DNA from: Candidatus Bathyarchaeota archaeon
GTDB lineage: Archaea; Thermoproteota; CALKCG01; B24; DRYS01
DNA length: 32,963 nucleotides
Reading direction: 5' to 3'
Assembly (NCBI GenBank): GCA_025058595.1
Contig: JANXEK010000017.1
Location: forward strand, 1 to 32,963
The notes beneath the pieces are model-generated. The model was not told the origin of the DNA. It was given only the letters and a program-made list of their open reading frames with translations, and ran no database searches. Made by a program: the position numbers and the translations under genes. Positions 22,166 through 30,157 of the stretch are shown one piece after another; the stretch's first letter is position 1, and every line of letters begins with the position of its first letter.

Positions 22166-25137
22166 CTATATATCCTAAGCTTAACACTATACACTCCGAA
22201 TGGTTTGAGCATATATTCGTCCGTCCAGTTAGCTGGGTCTCTAAAACTCTCTGGGCTAACCCAATCTGGATCCCCTAGCTTATGGTGCAGGGGGCCTAGA
22301 GCATTCCTAAGAGTGCCTACCAACACTATCTTTATAGAGTTGATCCCTCTCCTAACGTAATCTGTTACATCTACCTCGTACGGTGGTAGTATCGGTTTAG
22401 CCGTTTCGATGCCATTAAAGTATATCGATGCGAGAGCTGCATCTAACCCATCGAGTTTAACATGGATTTCGCATCCTTCTACACGATCTAGTTCGAATTC
22501 CCTCTCCAACTCTAGCTCCCCCACATAGAACGGATAACCTTTACGCGTCATATCACCTAGCTCGACTCTACGCGGCTCCTCGACTATCTTCGAAGCACCT
22601 TTAGCGGATGCTTCTACACCGAAATCTCCCAATACATATATGTTTTCAAGCTCAGGTTCTAAGCCTACCACCCCCTTTAATTCGATCGTATTAAGACCTC
22701 TACTCAGTAGTCTAGATATGTCGGCCATCGGGAAGTTTGCATCTATCCAGTATCCTGCAGACCAATCCTCTACAGGTACACCGTTAACCTCTACTTTGAA
22801 CTCCCTACCCTTCTCGATCACTAGATACGCTTTACGATCGATGAAATCTATCTCGGATTGAAATTCAAACCTTAACCTGAAGCCGGACCCTAACCCAGAT
22901 TGAACTACAGCTTCATGTACCCTACATAGAGGCTGCAGATCGCTCCAAGCACCTCCGACGCTATACCTACAATAATCTAGGACGAGTACATTCAGGTTAC
23001 TCCTCCTAACTTTCCAGAGACCATCGAGTGATAGCTCTGAGATAAGCCTACGTCTACATATAGTCTCGTTAGATTTTCTAGATCCAGGTTTAAGCACGAA
23101 TAACGCGGATCCTATAGGTGGCAACTCAAGTCTAAACAACGTCCTCCCCTCTACATACTCTACGGGATAATCCCCTGTAGATCCTGTGAACGGATCCCAT
23201 AATTCTACTGTGTACATTCCCTCGATACCGATCTTTAGATCGTAGTCTCTAATCCTACTACTGTTAGCTATGAAGAGTATACGGCTATCCTCATCGACCC
23301 TTAGATGGAGCAATACATCTCCGTATGGATCTCCGTCAACTACTATCCTCCTTAGATCTTTAAACGATTCTTCTAGTAGATCCCTATCTATTTTATCTAA
23401 AACCTTAGCTTTACCGATCAATCTACCGATAGCATCACTCGGTTTTCCATCAATCATATATGGAGTCGGAGATATAGCCACTAGAAGACCGCCTGATTCT
23501 ACGAACCGCTCTAGAAGCTTAACCGTGGAGCTTGAGAGTGATGGTGATGGAGGGATCAATATAGCTTCGTATCCTATCCTACCTACGTATAGTTTCCCGT
23601 CAGCTATCCTACCGTACTTCTCTATAAGTATCTCGTCTCCAAGATCGAAATCCATATGAATCGATAGAAGTGCTCTAAGAAGCTTTTCAAGCATTCTATC
23701 TAGTTCTGTTACCTTAGACGTATTCAGCGGACTATAAAGCGACCATGCACCACCTACAGGATGGATGACTAGCAGGTTAGCAGACCTATAACCTCTAGAT
23801 AGGATATAGCTAAGCCTAGCATAGTAATCCTCTATAACCCTATTGTACTTCCACCAAGGCTGACTCCAATGTATGTTTAGACCGTAATCCCTCTTCCTCC
23901 TCCCCCTCATAGAGTATGGTACTAGGTGATGGTTCAGAAGGTTTACACCCATGGAGTAGAGCCAATCGCCTATCCACTTCCTATCCGCGAACGAAGGGTA
24001 GTTACCCAGACACCCATAAGATTCGCAGAGTATTCTATCCCTACCTAGCTGGTTAGCTACGCTAGCTACCTGTTTAGCCGTTAGGAGGCTCTTCCATATC
24101 TGCATACCTAGATGATCTATCCCAGGTGTATGTTGGTATTCGTAGTGAGGCATGGCAGCACCTATGGAAGCTATCTGCGATAGAAGGGTATCCTCGGCTA
24201 GATAGTGCCCTGTGAATTTCAGATTATGCTTCTCACACCAGTTGTATAGTTGTTTGGAGAACGATTCGACGAATAGCAATGTTACAAGCCTCCAGAAGTG
24301 GTACCTAGTCTCGGTATAGTTTCCGATATCTAGGAATAATTCTGGAAGTCTATCTACGATATCGTAGCCATATCTATCCCTGAATACGGTGGGTATATTA
24401 TCCGTCCACGGTAGAGCGACGACAGGAAACCTAGGACCCCTAGGAGGGGTAGCAGCGGGTATACGAACCCTAGGAGGTCTACTAGCGGAGAAGTTAGGTT
24501 CATCTGTGAATACGCCAGGTACTACCCCGCCGAAATACTTCGAATATCTACGATAATAAGGCTCGTAGGCAATCTCGATAAATTTCTCTACAACCTTAGG
24601 ATCTAGAAGATCTACGTAGCTAAAGCCGCAGAACCATGTTTCACCAGGGGAAGCGGTATACTTAACGAACGTAAGGTATACGTAGTCTCCAGATTCTTCC
24701 CCAGGCTCTACACGTTCATATTCTACAGGTAGAGCATCCCTAACCTTACACTTAAAAGTAGCTACTACTTCGCTACCCTTATAGGCTCTCTCCCCAGGTA
24801 TCATGAGGATAGCTTTAGCTCTATACTTAGAATCTATAGCTGGAACCATACCACCAGCGAAGCCTGAAGGCCACCAAAGCTCATCGTATATCCAGACGTA
24901 CATACCTTTAGAGTGGGCTTCCTCGATAGCTGCTTCGAAAGCATCAAACCACTCCCGACCTAGGAACGGTATAGCTAAACCCTCTCTTGCATGGAAGAAT
25001 ACGCCGCCATACCCAGCATCGCCTAGTAGATCTATCTGACGTTTAACCTCGGCCGGGTCTAACCGATCGTTCAGAGACCAGAATGGCATCCCTCTAAATT
25101 CTGATGGAGGATTCTTGAAAACGTCCTTATCTAGCAA
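22162..25137 (-). CDS. GH106-like glycoside hydrolase (alpha-L-rhamnosidase family)
   Basis: A 991-residue protein, close to the usual size of GH106 enzymes. The N-terminal barrel opens with NPPSEFRGMPFWSLNDRLDP and GYGGVFFHAREGL, then YDELWWPSGFAGG, all strong family signs. Further in are TGHYLAEDTLLSQ, HYEYQHTPGIDHLGMQ and LCESYGCLGN with Glu372, which is a candidate catalytic residue, then a Gly/Arg-rich YSMRGRRKRDYG. The C-terminal third (about 690-990) is beta-rich with jelly-roll segments, carbohydrate-binding-like. No signal peptide, so it is likely cytoplasmic. GH106 members remove alpha-L-rhamnose from plant polysaccharides and flavonoids; specificity here is inferred. The TTG start has GGGGATG eight bases upstream, and a TATA-like box lies at 25182-25171. 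Confidence 0.8.
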   Translation of the reverse strand: MLDKDVFKNPPSEFRGMPFWSLNDRLDPAEVKRQIDLLGDAGYGGVFFHAREGLAIPFLGREWFDAFEAAIEEAHSKGMYVWIYDELWWPSGFAGGMVPAIDSKYRAKAILMIPGERAYKGSEVVATFKCKVRDALPVEYERVEPGEESGDYVYLTFVKYTASPGETWFCGFSYVDLLDPKVVEKFIEIAYEPYYRRYSKYFGGVVPGVFTDEPNFSASRPPRVRIPAATPPRGPRFPVVALPWTDNIPTVFRDRYGYDIVDRLPELFLDIGNYTETRYHFWRLVTLLFVESFSKQLYNWCEKHNLKFTGHYLAEDTLLSQIASIGAAMPHYEYQHTPGIDHLGMQIWKSLLTAKQVASVANQLGRDRILCESYGCLGNYPSFADRKWIGDWLYSMGVNLLNHHLVPYSMRGRRKRDYGLNIHWSQPWWKYNRVIEDYYARLSYILSRGYRSANLLVIHPVGGAWSLYSPLNTSKVTELDRMLEKLLRALLSIHMDFDLGDEILIEKYGRIADGKLYVGRIGYEAILIPPSPSLSSSTVKLLERFVESGGLLVAISPTPYMIDGKPSDAIGRLIGKAKVLDKIDRDLLEESFKDLRRIVVDGDPYGDVLLHLRVDEDSRILFIANSSRIRDYDLKIGIEGMYTVELWDPFTGSTGDYPVEYVEGRTLFRLELPPIGSALFVLKPGSRKSNETICRRRLISELSLDGLWKVRRSNLNVLVLDYCRYSVGGAWSDLQPLCRVHEAVVQSGLGSGFRLRFEFQSEIDFIDRKAYLVIEKGREFKVEVNGVPVEDWSAGYWIDANFPMADISRLLSRGLNTIELKGVVGLEPELENIYVLGDFGVEASAKGASKIVEEPRRVELGDMTRKGYPFYVGELELEREFELDRVEGCEIHVKLDGLDAALASIYFNGIETAKPILPPYEVDVTDYVRRGINSIKIVLVGTLRNALGPLHHKLGDPDWVSPESFRDPANWTDEYMLKPFGVYSVKLRIYS

Positions 25138-25170
25138 TCTACATCCCCTACTAGGAGTCGGGTGGTAAAC

Positions 25171-25182
25171 CGTATATAAAAC
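25171..25182 (-). promoter_or_regulatory. TATA-like box for GH106-like gene
   Basis: On the minus strand GTTTTATATACG, about 40 bases ahead of the TTG start at 25137. It separates this gene's transcription from the GH4 remnant upstream. Confidence 0.45.
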
Positions 25183-25251
25183 TATAGTATGGTTGTTACA
25201 GCCTCCAGCAGACTGACATAGGATCTACATCGTATCCACCGAGATAGAAGT

Positions 25252-25971
25252 CTACTCTAACCGTGGTAGATACCTAGATTGAGCTTCGAACATTTCCTCT
25301 GTAAGTTTCCTTATCTCCTCTATCGTAAGCAAGCTATTCGTAAGCGGATCCATTAATAGCGCTTGAAAAACCCTCTCTCTACTACGTTCGATTATAGCTC
25401 TAACGGCTAACTCTTGTACATTTATATTCATCCGATTTAAAGCTGCACATTGAGGCGGTATATTACCGATGTAGCATGGATGCACTCCTCTATCGTCAAC
25501 CATGCATGGGACCTCCACTATGCATCCATAAGGTAGATTCGTTATTAACCCGGTGTTCTCTACATTCCCATAGATCTTGGTAGGAGTACCTGTCTCCATA
25601 GCGTAGATTATCTGAGCACAATATTCCCCGCTTCTACGTAGAGGTAACTGCTCGCCATCTTCGAGTATCTTTAGAAACTTCTCATCACGCATCTTTCTCC
25701 CCTTCTCCTGCATCTCTAATCTCCTAGATGAGCTTAACACTCTATACCTTTCGATAAGTTTTAGATTCTTTCTGAAATATGGGAGATACTCTGAAAGATG
25801 ATTACTGGATTCACTCACATAGTACCCTAAAGCTTTGAAGACCTCTATCCTAACTAGATCGTAGTATGCCGGATGGTTCGGATTATCGTATATCGATGGG
25901 ACTGAAAGCTTCTCCCTCAATATAGGATATGCATCAGATCCACGCCATCTAAAATCTATAAACCAAGCCAT
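25252..25971 (-). CDS. GH4 glycosidase, C-terminal fragment (frameshifted)
   Basis: 239 residues from the first ATG in this frame; the frame itself is open further upstream and spells AAGINH directly before MAWFIDFRWRGSDAYP. This is the C-terminal domain of family GH4 (alpha-galactosidase/6-phospho-glucosidase): it has YYVSESSNHLSEYLPYFRK, the SGEYCAQIIYAMETG helix, a NLPYGCIVEVPC strand with the family Cys, and the IPPQCAALNR stretch. The catalytic Tyr of GH4 should lie in this part. As a separate protein it would lack the NAD-binding domain and should be inactive. It follows its N-terminal partner in another frame, 17 bases downstream. Confidence 0.8.
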   Translation of the reverse strand: MAWFIDFRWRGSDAYPILREKLSVPSIYDNPNHPAYYDLVRIEVFKALGYYVSESSNHLSEYLPYFRKNLKLIERYRVLSSSRRLEMQEKGRKMRDEKFLKILEDGEQLPLRRSGEYCAQIIYAMETGTPTKIYGNVENTGLITNLPYGCIVEVPCMVDDRGVHPCYIGNIPPQCAALNRMNINVQELAVRAIIERSRERVFQALLMDPLTNSLLTIEEIRKLTEEMFEAQSRYLPRLE

Positions 25972-26020
25972 ATGATTTATACCGGCTGCTAGATAGCTTC
26001 GGTGAGTGGTGCATCTATAT
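25972..26020 (-). other. Frameshift junction within the GH4 gene
   Basis: The upstream frame ends ...DAPLTEAI and TAG (25991-25989). The downstream frame is open across the same stretch and reads YLAAGINH up to the ATG at 25971. GH4 proteins have exactly this order (a ..EE(V) helix, then (V/A)AGINHMAWF), so a net change of one base between about 26000 and 25985 would restore a full-length protein of roughly 438 residues. The His of GINH, a metal ligand in the family, lies in the gap and belongs to neither separate protein. No homopolymer or slippery heptamer is seen. Confidence 0.75.
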
Positions 26021-26570
26021 AGCTAGCGAGTAGATGAGCTGTATTAGGTACGCTATGACATAGACCTACAGATTTCACTTTGGTTAACTCCTTGATAACC
26101 CAGCAAAGGATCGCCATCGGATTCGTGTAGTTTAGAAGCCATGCATCTGGGCAGAGATCCTCCATATCCCTACATATATCTATTAGAGCGAAGCCGTTCC
26201 TTAAGCCATAAAATACACCTCCAGGGCCGATCGTATCCCCGACACCCTGCTCTACCCCATATTTCGCCGGTATCTCAAGATCCAAACGAGTAGCCTCCAT
26301 ACCCCCAGCTCTTATCGATGTAACGACGTAATCTGCATCCTTAAGCGCTTCACGTCTATCTACCGTAGAGTTTATATATACCTCAGCTTTGCTCTGCTCT
26401 GCAGCCATCTTAACGAGCTTAGTAGTAAACTCTAACCTACCTCTATCTATATCCATAAGACTTAGCGTAGAACCTTTAAGCTCCGGATAAGACATTAAAT
26501 CTATAGCTAACCTTAAACCGAAAACGTGGCTACCTGCACCTATCAAGGCAACTTTAACCCTGCTCATCAC
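25989..26570 (-). CDS. GH4 glycosidase, N-terminal fragment (frameshifted)
   Basis: 193 residues forming the NAD-binding half of a GH4 enzyme. The Rossmann start VALIGAGSHVFG is at 7-18, then LSLMDIDRGRLE with the acidic strand end, TSIRAGGMEATRLDLEIPAKYG, and DTIGPGGVFYGLRNG. The substrate/metal part shows LNYTNPMAILCW with Asn150 and VGLCHSVP with Cys171, a family metal ligand. It then stops at EAI, just before the GINH motif. The family uses NAD and Mn2+ to oxidise C3 and eliminate the glycoside bond. Most likely start is ATG 26567 (GTG 26570 adds one residue). It follows proC by 52 bases. Confidence 0.82.
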   Translation of the reverse strand: MMSRVKVALIGAGSHVFGLRLAIDLMSYPELKGSTLSLMDIDRGRLEFTTKLVKMAAEQSKAEVYINSTVDRREALKDADYVVTSIRAGGMEATRLDLEIPAKYGVEQGVGDTIGPGGVFYGLRNGFALIDICRDMEDLCPDAWLLNYTNPMAILCWVIKELTKVKSVGLCHSVPNTAHLLASYIDAPLTEAI

Positions 26571-26621
26571 AATAACATCCTGAAGACTAATAGATACAGA
26601 GATAATAAAGGTATCTAAAAG

Positions 26622-27440
26622 CTAGCTTTGAATCCGAAGCTCTGAAGCTTTAGTAGCTGCCCTAGATATAGCGTGTATGAAGGCCGATTTAACAGCCTTC
26701 TCCTCCAATATAAGGAGACCTTCGACCGTAGTTCCACCAGGCGTAGCTACCATATCCCTCAGCATCGCTGGATGGATATTTCTATCCAGTATAAGCTTAG
26801 ATGCACCTAATACAGTCTGTGCAGCCATGATTAAAGCGAGATTCTTAGGTATCCCAAGCCTTACCCCTGCATCTGCTAAAGCTTCTATTACGAACGCTAC
26901 GTAGGCAGGTCCGCTTCCGATTAAAGCTGTAGCTGCATCCATGTACTGTTCGTCGATCTTTACTACCCTACCTAGAAGCGAGAGGATACTTACGATATTC
27001 TTTTCGACCTTAGAATCTATATCGTATTCGGTCGAGTAAGCTATCATACTTTCACTGATCATACACGCTAAATTTGGCATGATTCTAACGATAGGGATGG
27101 GTCTAGGTATATGCCTTCTCAGATAGCTTAACGGTACACCAGCTGCCACAGATACCAAGATAGATGTTTTATCTAAGTATGATGATATGGAGGATAATGC
27201 CTCAGACATATCTCTAGGCTTAACCGCTATAAAGACTATGGAAGCTTCTCTCATATCTTCAGATGGTTTATCAAGACATCTTACACCGTACATATTACGC
27301 ATATATTCTCTTCTCTCAGGCGATATATCATAGCATAAGATATCCTCGTTCGTATATCTTTTTGAGGAGATCAGCCCAGCTACTATAGCTTCACCCATCT
27401 TACCTACACCTACTATAGCTACTCTACGCTGTTCACGCAT
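26622..27440 (-). CDS. proC: Pyrroline-5-carboxylate reductase
   Basis: About 272 residues. ProC makes proline from 1-pyrroline-5-carboxylate with NAD(P)H. The dinucleotide motif VAIVGVGKMGEAIVAGL is at the N-terminus; the middle has FIAVKPRDM and IPIVRIMPNLAC, matching the family V(R)xMPN; the C-terminal dimer domain carries DAATALIGSGPAYVAFVIEALADAG, split here as DAATALIGSGPAY, and the signature MLRDMVATPGGTTVEGL. The ATG at 27440 is chosen because GAGGTG (27452-27447) lies six bases upstream; the GTG at 27449 is part of that site. It is divergent from the AOR gene. A housekeeping gene within the sugar region. Confidence 0.92.
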   Translation of the reverse strand: MREQRRVAIVGVGKMGEAIVAGLISSKRYTNEDILCYDISPERREYMRNMYGVRCLDKPSEDMREASIVFIAVKPRDMSEALSSISSYLDKTSILVSVAAGVPLSYLRRHIPRPIPIVRIMPNLACMISESMIAYSTEYDIDSKVEKNIVSILSLLGRVVKIDEQYMDAATALIGSGPAYVAFVIEALADAGVRLGIPKNLALIMAAQTVLGASKLILDRNIHPAMLRDMVATPGGTTVEGLLILEEKAVKSAFIHAISRAATKASELRIQS

Positions 27441-27476
27441 ACCTGACACCTCGAAGCTGAATATACCGAAGGATAA

Positions 27477-27489
27477 CCTTTATAAGCGG
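27477..27489 (+). promoter_or_regulatory. TATA-like box for AOR gene
   Basis: CCTTTATAAGCGG, about 38 bases upstream of the ATG at 27522. With no Shine-Dalgarno at a good distance, the transcript leader would be only about 12 bases. Confidence 0.45.
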
Positions 27490-27521
27490 AACGGTAGGAG
27501 TTAATCTCCCTTTCGTTGGAT

Positions 27522-29348
27522 ATGAACGGATGGACAGGATACATGCTTAAAGTCGATTTAACTAGGAGGAAAGCGATAATCGATAAATATGATGATCTAT
27601 TGAAGATTATGTTTATAGGTGGTAGAGGTTTTGCAGCTAAGGTTCTATGGGATCATTTACCTGTCGGGGTGGATCCCTTATCAAGCGGAAATAAACTTGT
27701 CATAGCTGGAGGGCCACTTACAGGATTACCCATCCCTAGCAGCGGTAAGATAGTTTTAGCTTCTAAAAGCCCGTTAACATATGGATATGGGGATGGCAGT
27801 ATAGGAGGTTTAGCAGCGGTATATATGAGGAGAGGTGGATACGATATGGTAGTCGTGGAAGGTAGAGCCGAGAAGCTTTCGATACTAGTGATTGATAATA
27901 GTAAAGTGGAGGTGCAGATACGAGAGGATCTCAGAGGTCTCTCTACGAGTGAGACTGAAAGCGAGCTTAAAGAGGAATATGGAAGGAGTATAGGTGTGCT
28001 ATCGATAGGGGTTGCAGGTGAGAATCTAGTTAGATACGCTAACGTTATCTCTCAATCGGGTAGAGCTGGAGGTAGGACTGGTATTGGAGCGGTTATGGGT
28101 TCTAAGAATCTTAAAGCCGTGGTATTCATGGGCGAGGGGGATATACCTGTAGCTAACTTTAAAAACCTAGAGAAGCTCGCCTGCGAATCCTACCATACTA
28201 TAGTGAAACTCTCGAATTACAGCTTCTGGATTAGACAGGGAACGATGTCTACCATCGAATGGAGTCAAGAGAATGCTGTTCTACCATGTATGAACTTCCG
28301 TGAAGGAGTATTCGAATATGCTGAGGATATAGGAGGATATGCGATGGAGGGGATGAGGGTTGGACGTAGAGGATGCCCATATTGTAACGCTAAATGCGGG
28401 AATATCGTAGAGGATAGCTATGGATTCCAATCAGAGTTAGATTATGAGAATGTAGCTATGCTTGGAGCAAATATAGGTTTAGGGGATTTAAGAAAGGTGG
28501 CGGCTCTAACTAGGTTTGCAGATGAAGCTGGAGTAGATACTATATCGTTAGGGAATGTGATCGGTTTCGCGTTCGAAGCATCAGAGAAGAGGCTTATAGA
28601 TGAACAATATGAATGGGGGGTTTTCGATGACGCATTAACCTTAGCTGAGGATATCGTAAATAGACGGGGGGTGGGTGATCTACTAGCTGACGGTGTTCGT
28701 ATAGCTTCATCGAAGATCCCAGGCTCAGAAGAGTGGGCTATGCATGTTAAGGGATTAGAGATATCTGGTTATGATTGCCATTCAGCTCCAGGCATGGCTT
28801 TAGCTTACGGCACATCTCCTATAGGAGCCCATCATAAAGATGCATGGATAATATCGTGGGAGGTCAAGAACGATAGGCTCGGCTATACTAACGCTAAGGT
28901 TAGTAAGCTTATAGAGCTTCAAAGGATAAGGGGAGGTATATTCGAATCTCTAACCGTATGTAGGCTACCTTGGGTTGAGCTTGGATTTGAGTTGAGATGG
29001 TATAAAGATTTCTTCGAATCCGCTACGGGGTTAAGGCTAAGCCTAGATGATTTCTTCGAAGTAGCGGATCGAATATATACGTTGATAAGAGCCTTCTGGG
29101 TAAGAGAGATGGGTGGATGGAGCCCGATGCTCGATTACCCTCCCGCTAGATGGTTCAAGGAGCCTACCACTCGAGGACCGTTTAAAGGTATAGCATTAGA
29201 TGAGGATAGGTATAGGTGGATGCTTCACCTCTACTACGAGAGGAGGGGATGGAGCGATACAGGTATACCTAGAAGGTCTACTATGATGAGGTTAGGCTTA
29301 TCGTCAGAAGTAGATCTGATTGGTAAGATCGTTAAAATCGAAGATTGA
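27522..29348 (+). CDS. Aldehyde:ferredoxin oxidoreductase (tungsten-type AOR family)
   Basis: About 608 residues, full length for the family. The N-terminal beta domain opens NGWTGYMLKVDLT, then GGRGFAAKVLW and GGPLTG; pterin-contact stretches are SGRAGGRTGIGAVMGSKNLKA (near 180-200, overlapping motif positions), and YGTSPIGAHHKDAW. The [4Fe-4S] ligands are CPYCNAKC (residues 285, 288, 292) and the distal Cys480 in TVCRLPW. These enzymes use tungstopterin to oxidise aldehydes to acids with ferredoxin. Substrate could be a sugar-derived aldehyde such as glyceraldehyde; the AOR/FOR/GOR subtype is not certain. Start ATG 27522 preferred over TTG 27516, as homologues begin close to the GWTG motif. 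Converges on the ESCRT-III-like gene. Confidence 0.9.
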   Translation: MNGWTGYMLKVDLTRRKAIIDKYDDLLKIMFIGGRGFAAKVLWDHLPVGVDPLSSGNKLVIAGGPLTGLPIPSSGKIVLASKSPLTYGYGDGSIGGLAAVYMRRGGYDMVVVEGRAEKLSILVIDNSKVEVQIREDLRGLSTSETESELKEEYGRSIGVLSIGVAGENLVRYANVISQSGRAGGRTGIGAVMGSKNLKAVVFMGEGDIPVANFKNLEKLACESYHTIVKLSNYSFWIRQGTMSTIEWSQENAVLPCMNFREGVFEYAEDIGGYAMEGMRVGRRGCPYCNAKCGNIVEDSYGFQSELDYENVAMLGANIGLGDLRKVAALTRFADEAGVDTISLGNVIGFAFEASEKRLIDEQYEWGVFDDALTLAEDIVNRRGVGDLLADGVRIASSKIPGSEEWAMHVKGLEISGYDCHSAPGMALAYGTSPIGAHHKDAWIISWEVKNDRLGYTNAKVSKLIELQRIRGGIFESLTVCRLPWVELGFELRWYKDFFESATGLRLSLDDFFEVADRIYTLIRAFWVREMGGWSPMLDYPPARWFKEPTTRGPFKGIALDEDRYRWMLHLYYERRGWSDTGIPRRSTMMRLGLSSEVDLIGKIVKIED

Positions 29349-29363
29349 ATAGTTACTAGATCT

Positions 29364-29930
29364 TCAACCTTGCTTAGCTTCCTCTAGAAGTTCGTATACA
29401 TCCTTAGGAGGCTCTGGAAGTATTAACTTAACCCTCTCTTCTACCGCTGCTTTAGCTTCATATAATATTCTCTCAACTTCGCTTCTATCAGCTTCTCCCG
29501 TAGTTGAATTCAGTAGAGGCTCTATATCTGATAGCATCTTATCTATCCTTTTAGAAGCCTCGGGTATAACATCCGAGATAGTCGTACCAGCATACTTCAA
29601 AGCTTCGGTGATGGGGGGTAATAGCGATAGTATCCTACCGATTTCCTTTAGAGTCTCAAGCCTAATCAATACTCGCTCTATAATGAACTGAACATGCAGC
29701 AACTGTCTTATCAATTCTTCAACTTTAACGCTTTCATTCGCATACATTTTAGCTCTAAGAGGTTGACCGAGTTTAAAAGCCGATTCGCATTTATCATAAA
29801 GCTCGTGAAGATAGATTTTCATCTCGTTAACAGTCTGCTCGAGCTTGGTATATTCTACCTTAAGTCTATGGGATAGCTTGAATACACCACGCCTAAATTT
29901 TTCATGGTTAAGTTCTCCGTGATTAGGCAT
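29364..29930 (-). CDS. ESCRT-III/CdvB-family (Snf7-like) protein
   Basis: A 188-residue, mostly helical protein. Helices 1-2 (KFRRGVFKLSHRLKVEYTKL, about 11-30) form the ESCRT-III hairpin, then GQPLRAKMYANESVKVEELI (55-74) and ERVLIRLETLKEIG (85-98) carry the conserved RA.xYA.E and RLET motifs of archaeal CdvB proteins. After LPPITEAL it has a regulatory helix and a short acidic C-terminal part (PKDVYELLEEAKQG). It is the size of the CdvB1/CdvB2 paralogues and lacks the C-terminal winged helix of full CdvB. ESCRT-III proteins polymerise on membranes to cut the neck in division or vesicle release. No CdvA or CdvC (Vps4) gene is in the window. Confidence 0.82.
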   Translation of the reverse strand: MPNHGELNHEKFRRGVFKLSHRLKVEYTKLEQTVNEMKIYLHELYDKCESAFKLGQPLRAKMYANESVKVEELIRQLLHVQFIIERVLIRLETLKEIGRILSLLPPITEALKYAGTTISDVIPEASKRIDKMLSDIEPLLNSTTGEADRSEVERILYEAKAAVEERVKLILPEPPKDVYELLEEAKQG

Positions 29931-30129
29931 ACCTTTGAATAGACATAGTCCTCTTTAGATTTTTAGGAGTTTATCTGGTACTAGGTTAAAGCAGCGTATA
30001 CCTCTACTGTTTGTTAACACTCGATACATGACACCGCGATAATAGTAGATATTCCTGAGATTACTCGAATATATTGTATGGTAATACTGTTATCGTCTAC
30101 AGGATTATTAAGGGTAAGTTATATATTAC

Positions 30130-30157
30130 ATAATACGTATTACGTAATATGTATTAT
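30130..30157. repeat. 28-bp near-perfect palindrome
   Basis: Left half ATAATACGTATTAC (30130-30143) and right half GTAATATGTATTAT (30144-30157) are inverted copies with one mismatched pair out of 14, which is G:U in RNA. The core TATTACGTAATA is perfectly self-complementary. It overlaps the stop codon of the caspase-like gene (30154-30156) and lies in the 223-base gap before the ESCRT-III-like gene. It could be an operator for a dimeric regulator or an AT-rich hairpin at the transcript end. Confidence 0.6.
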
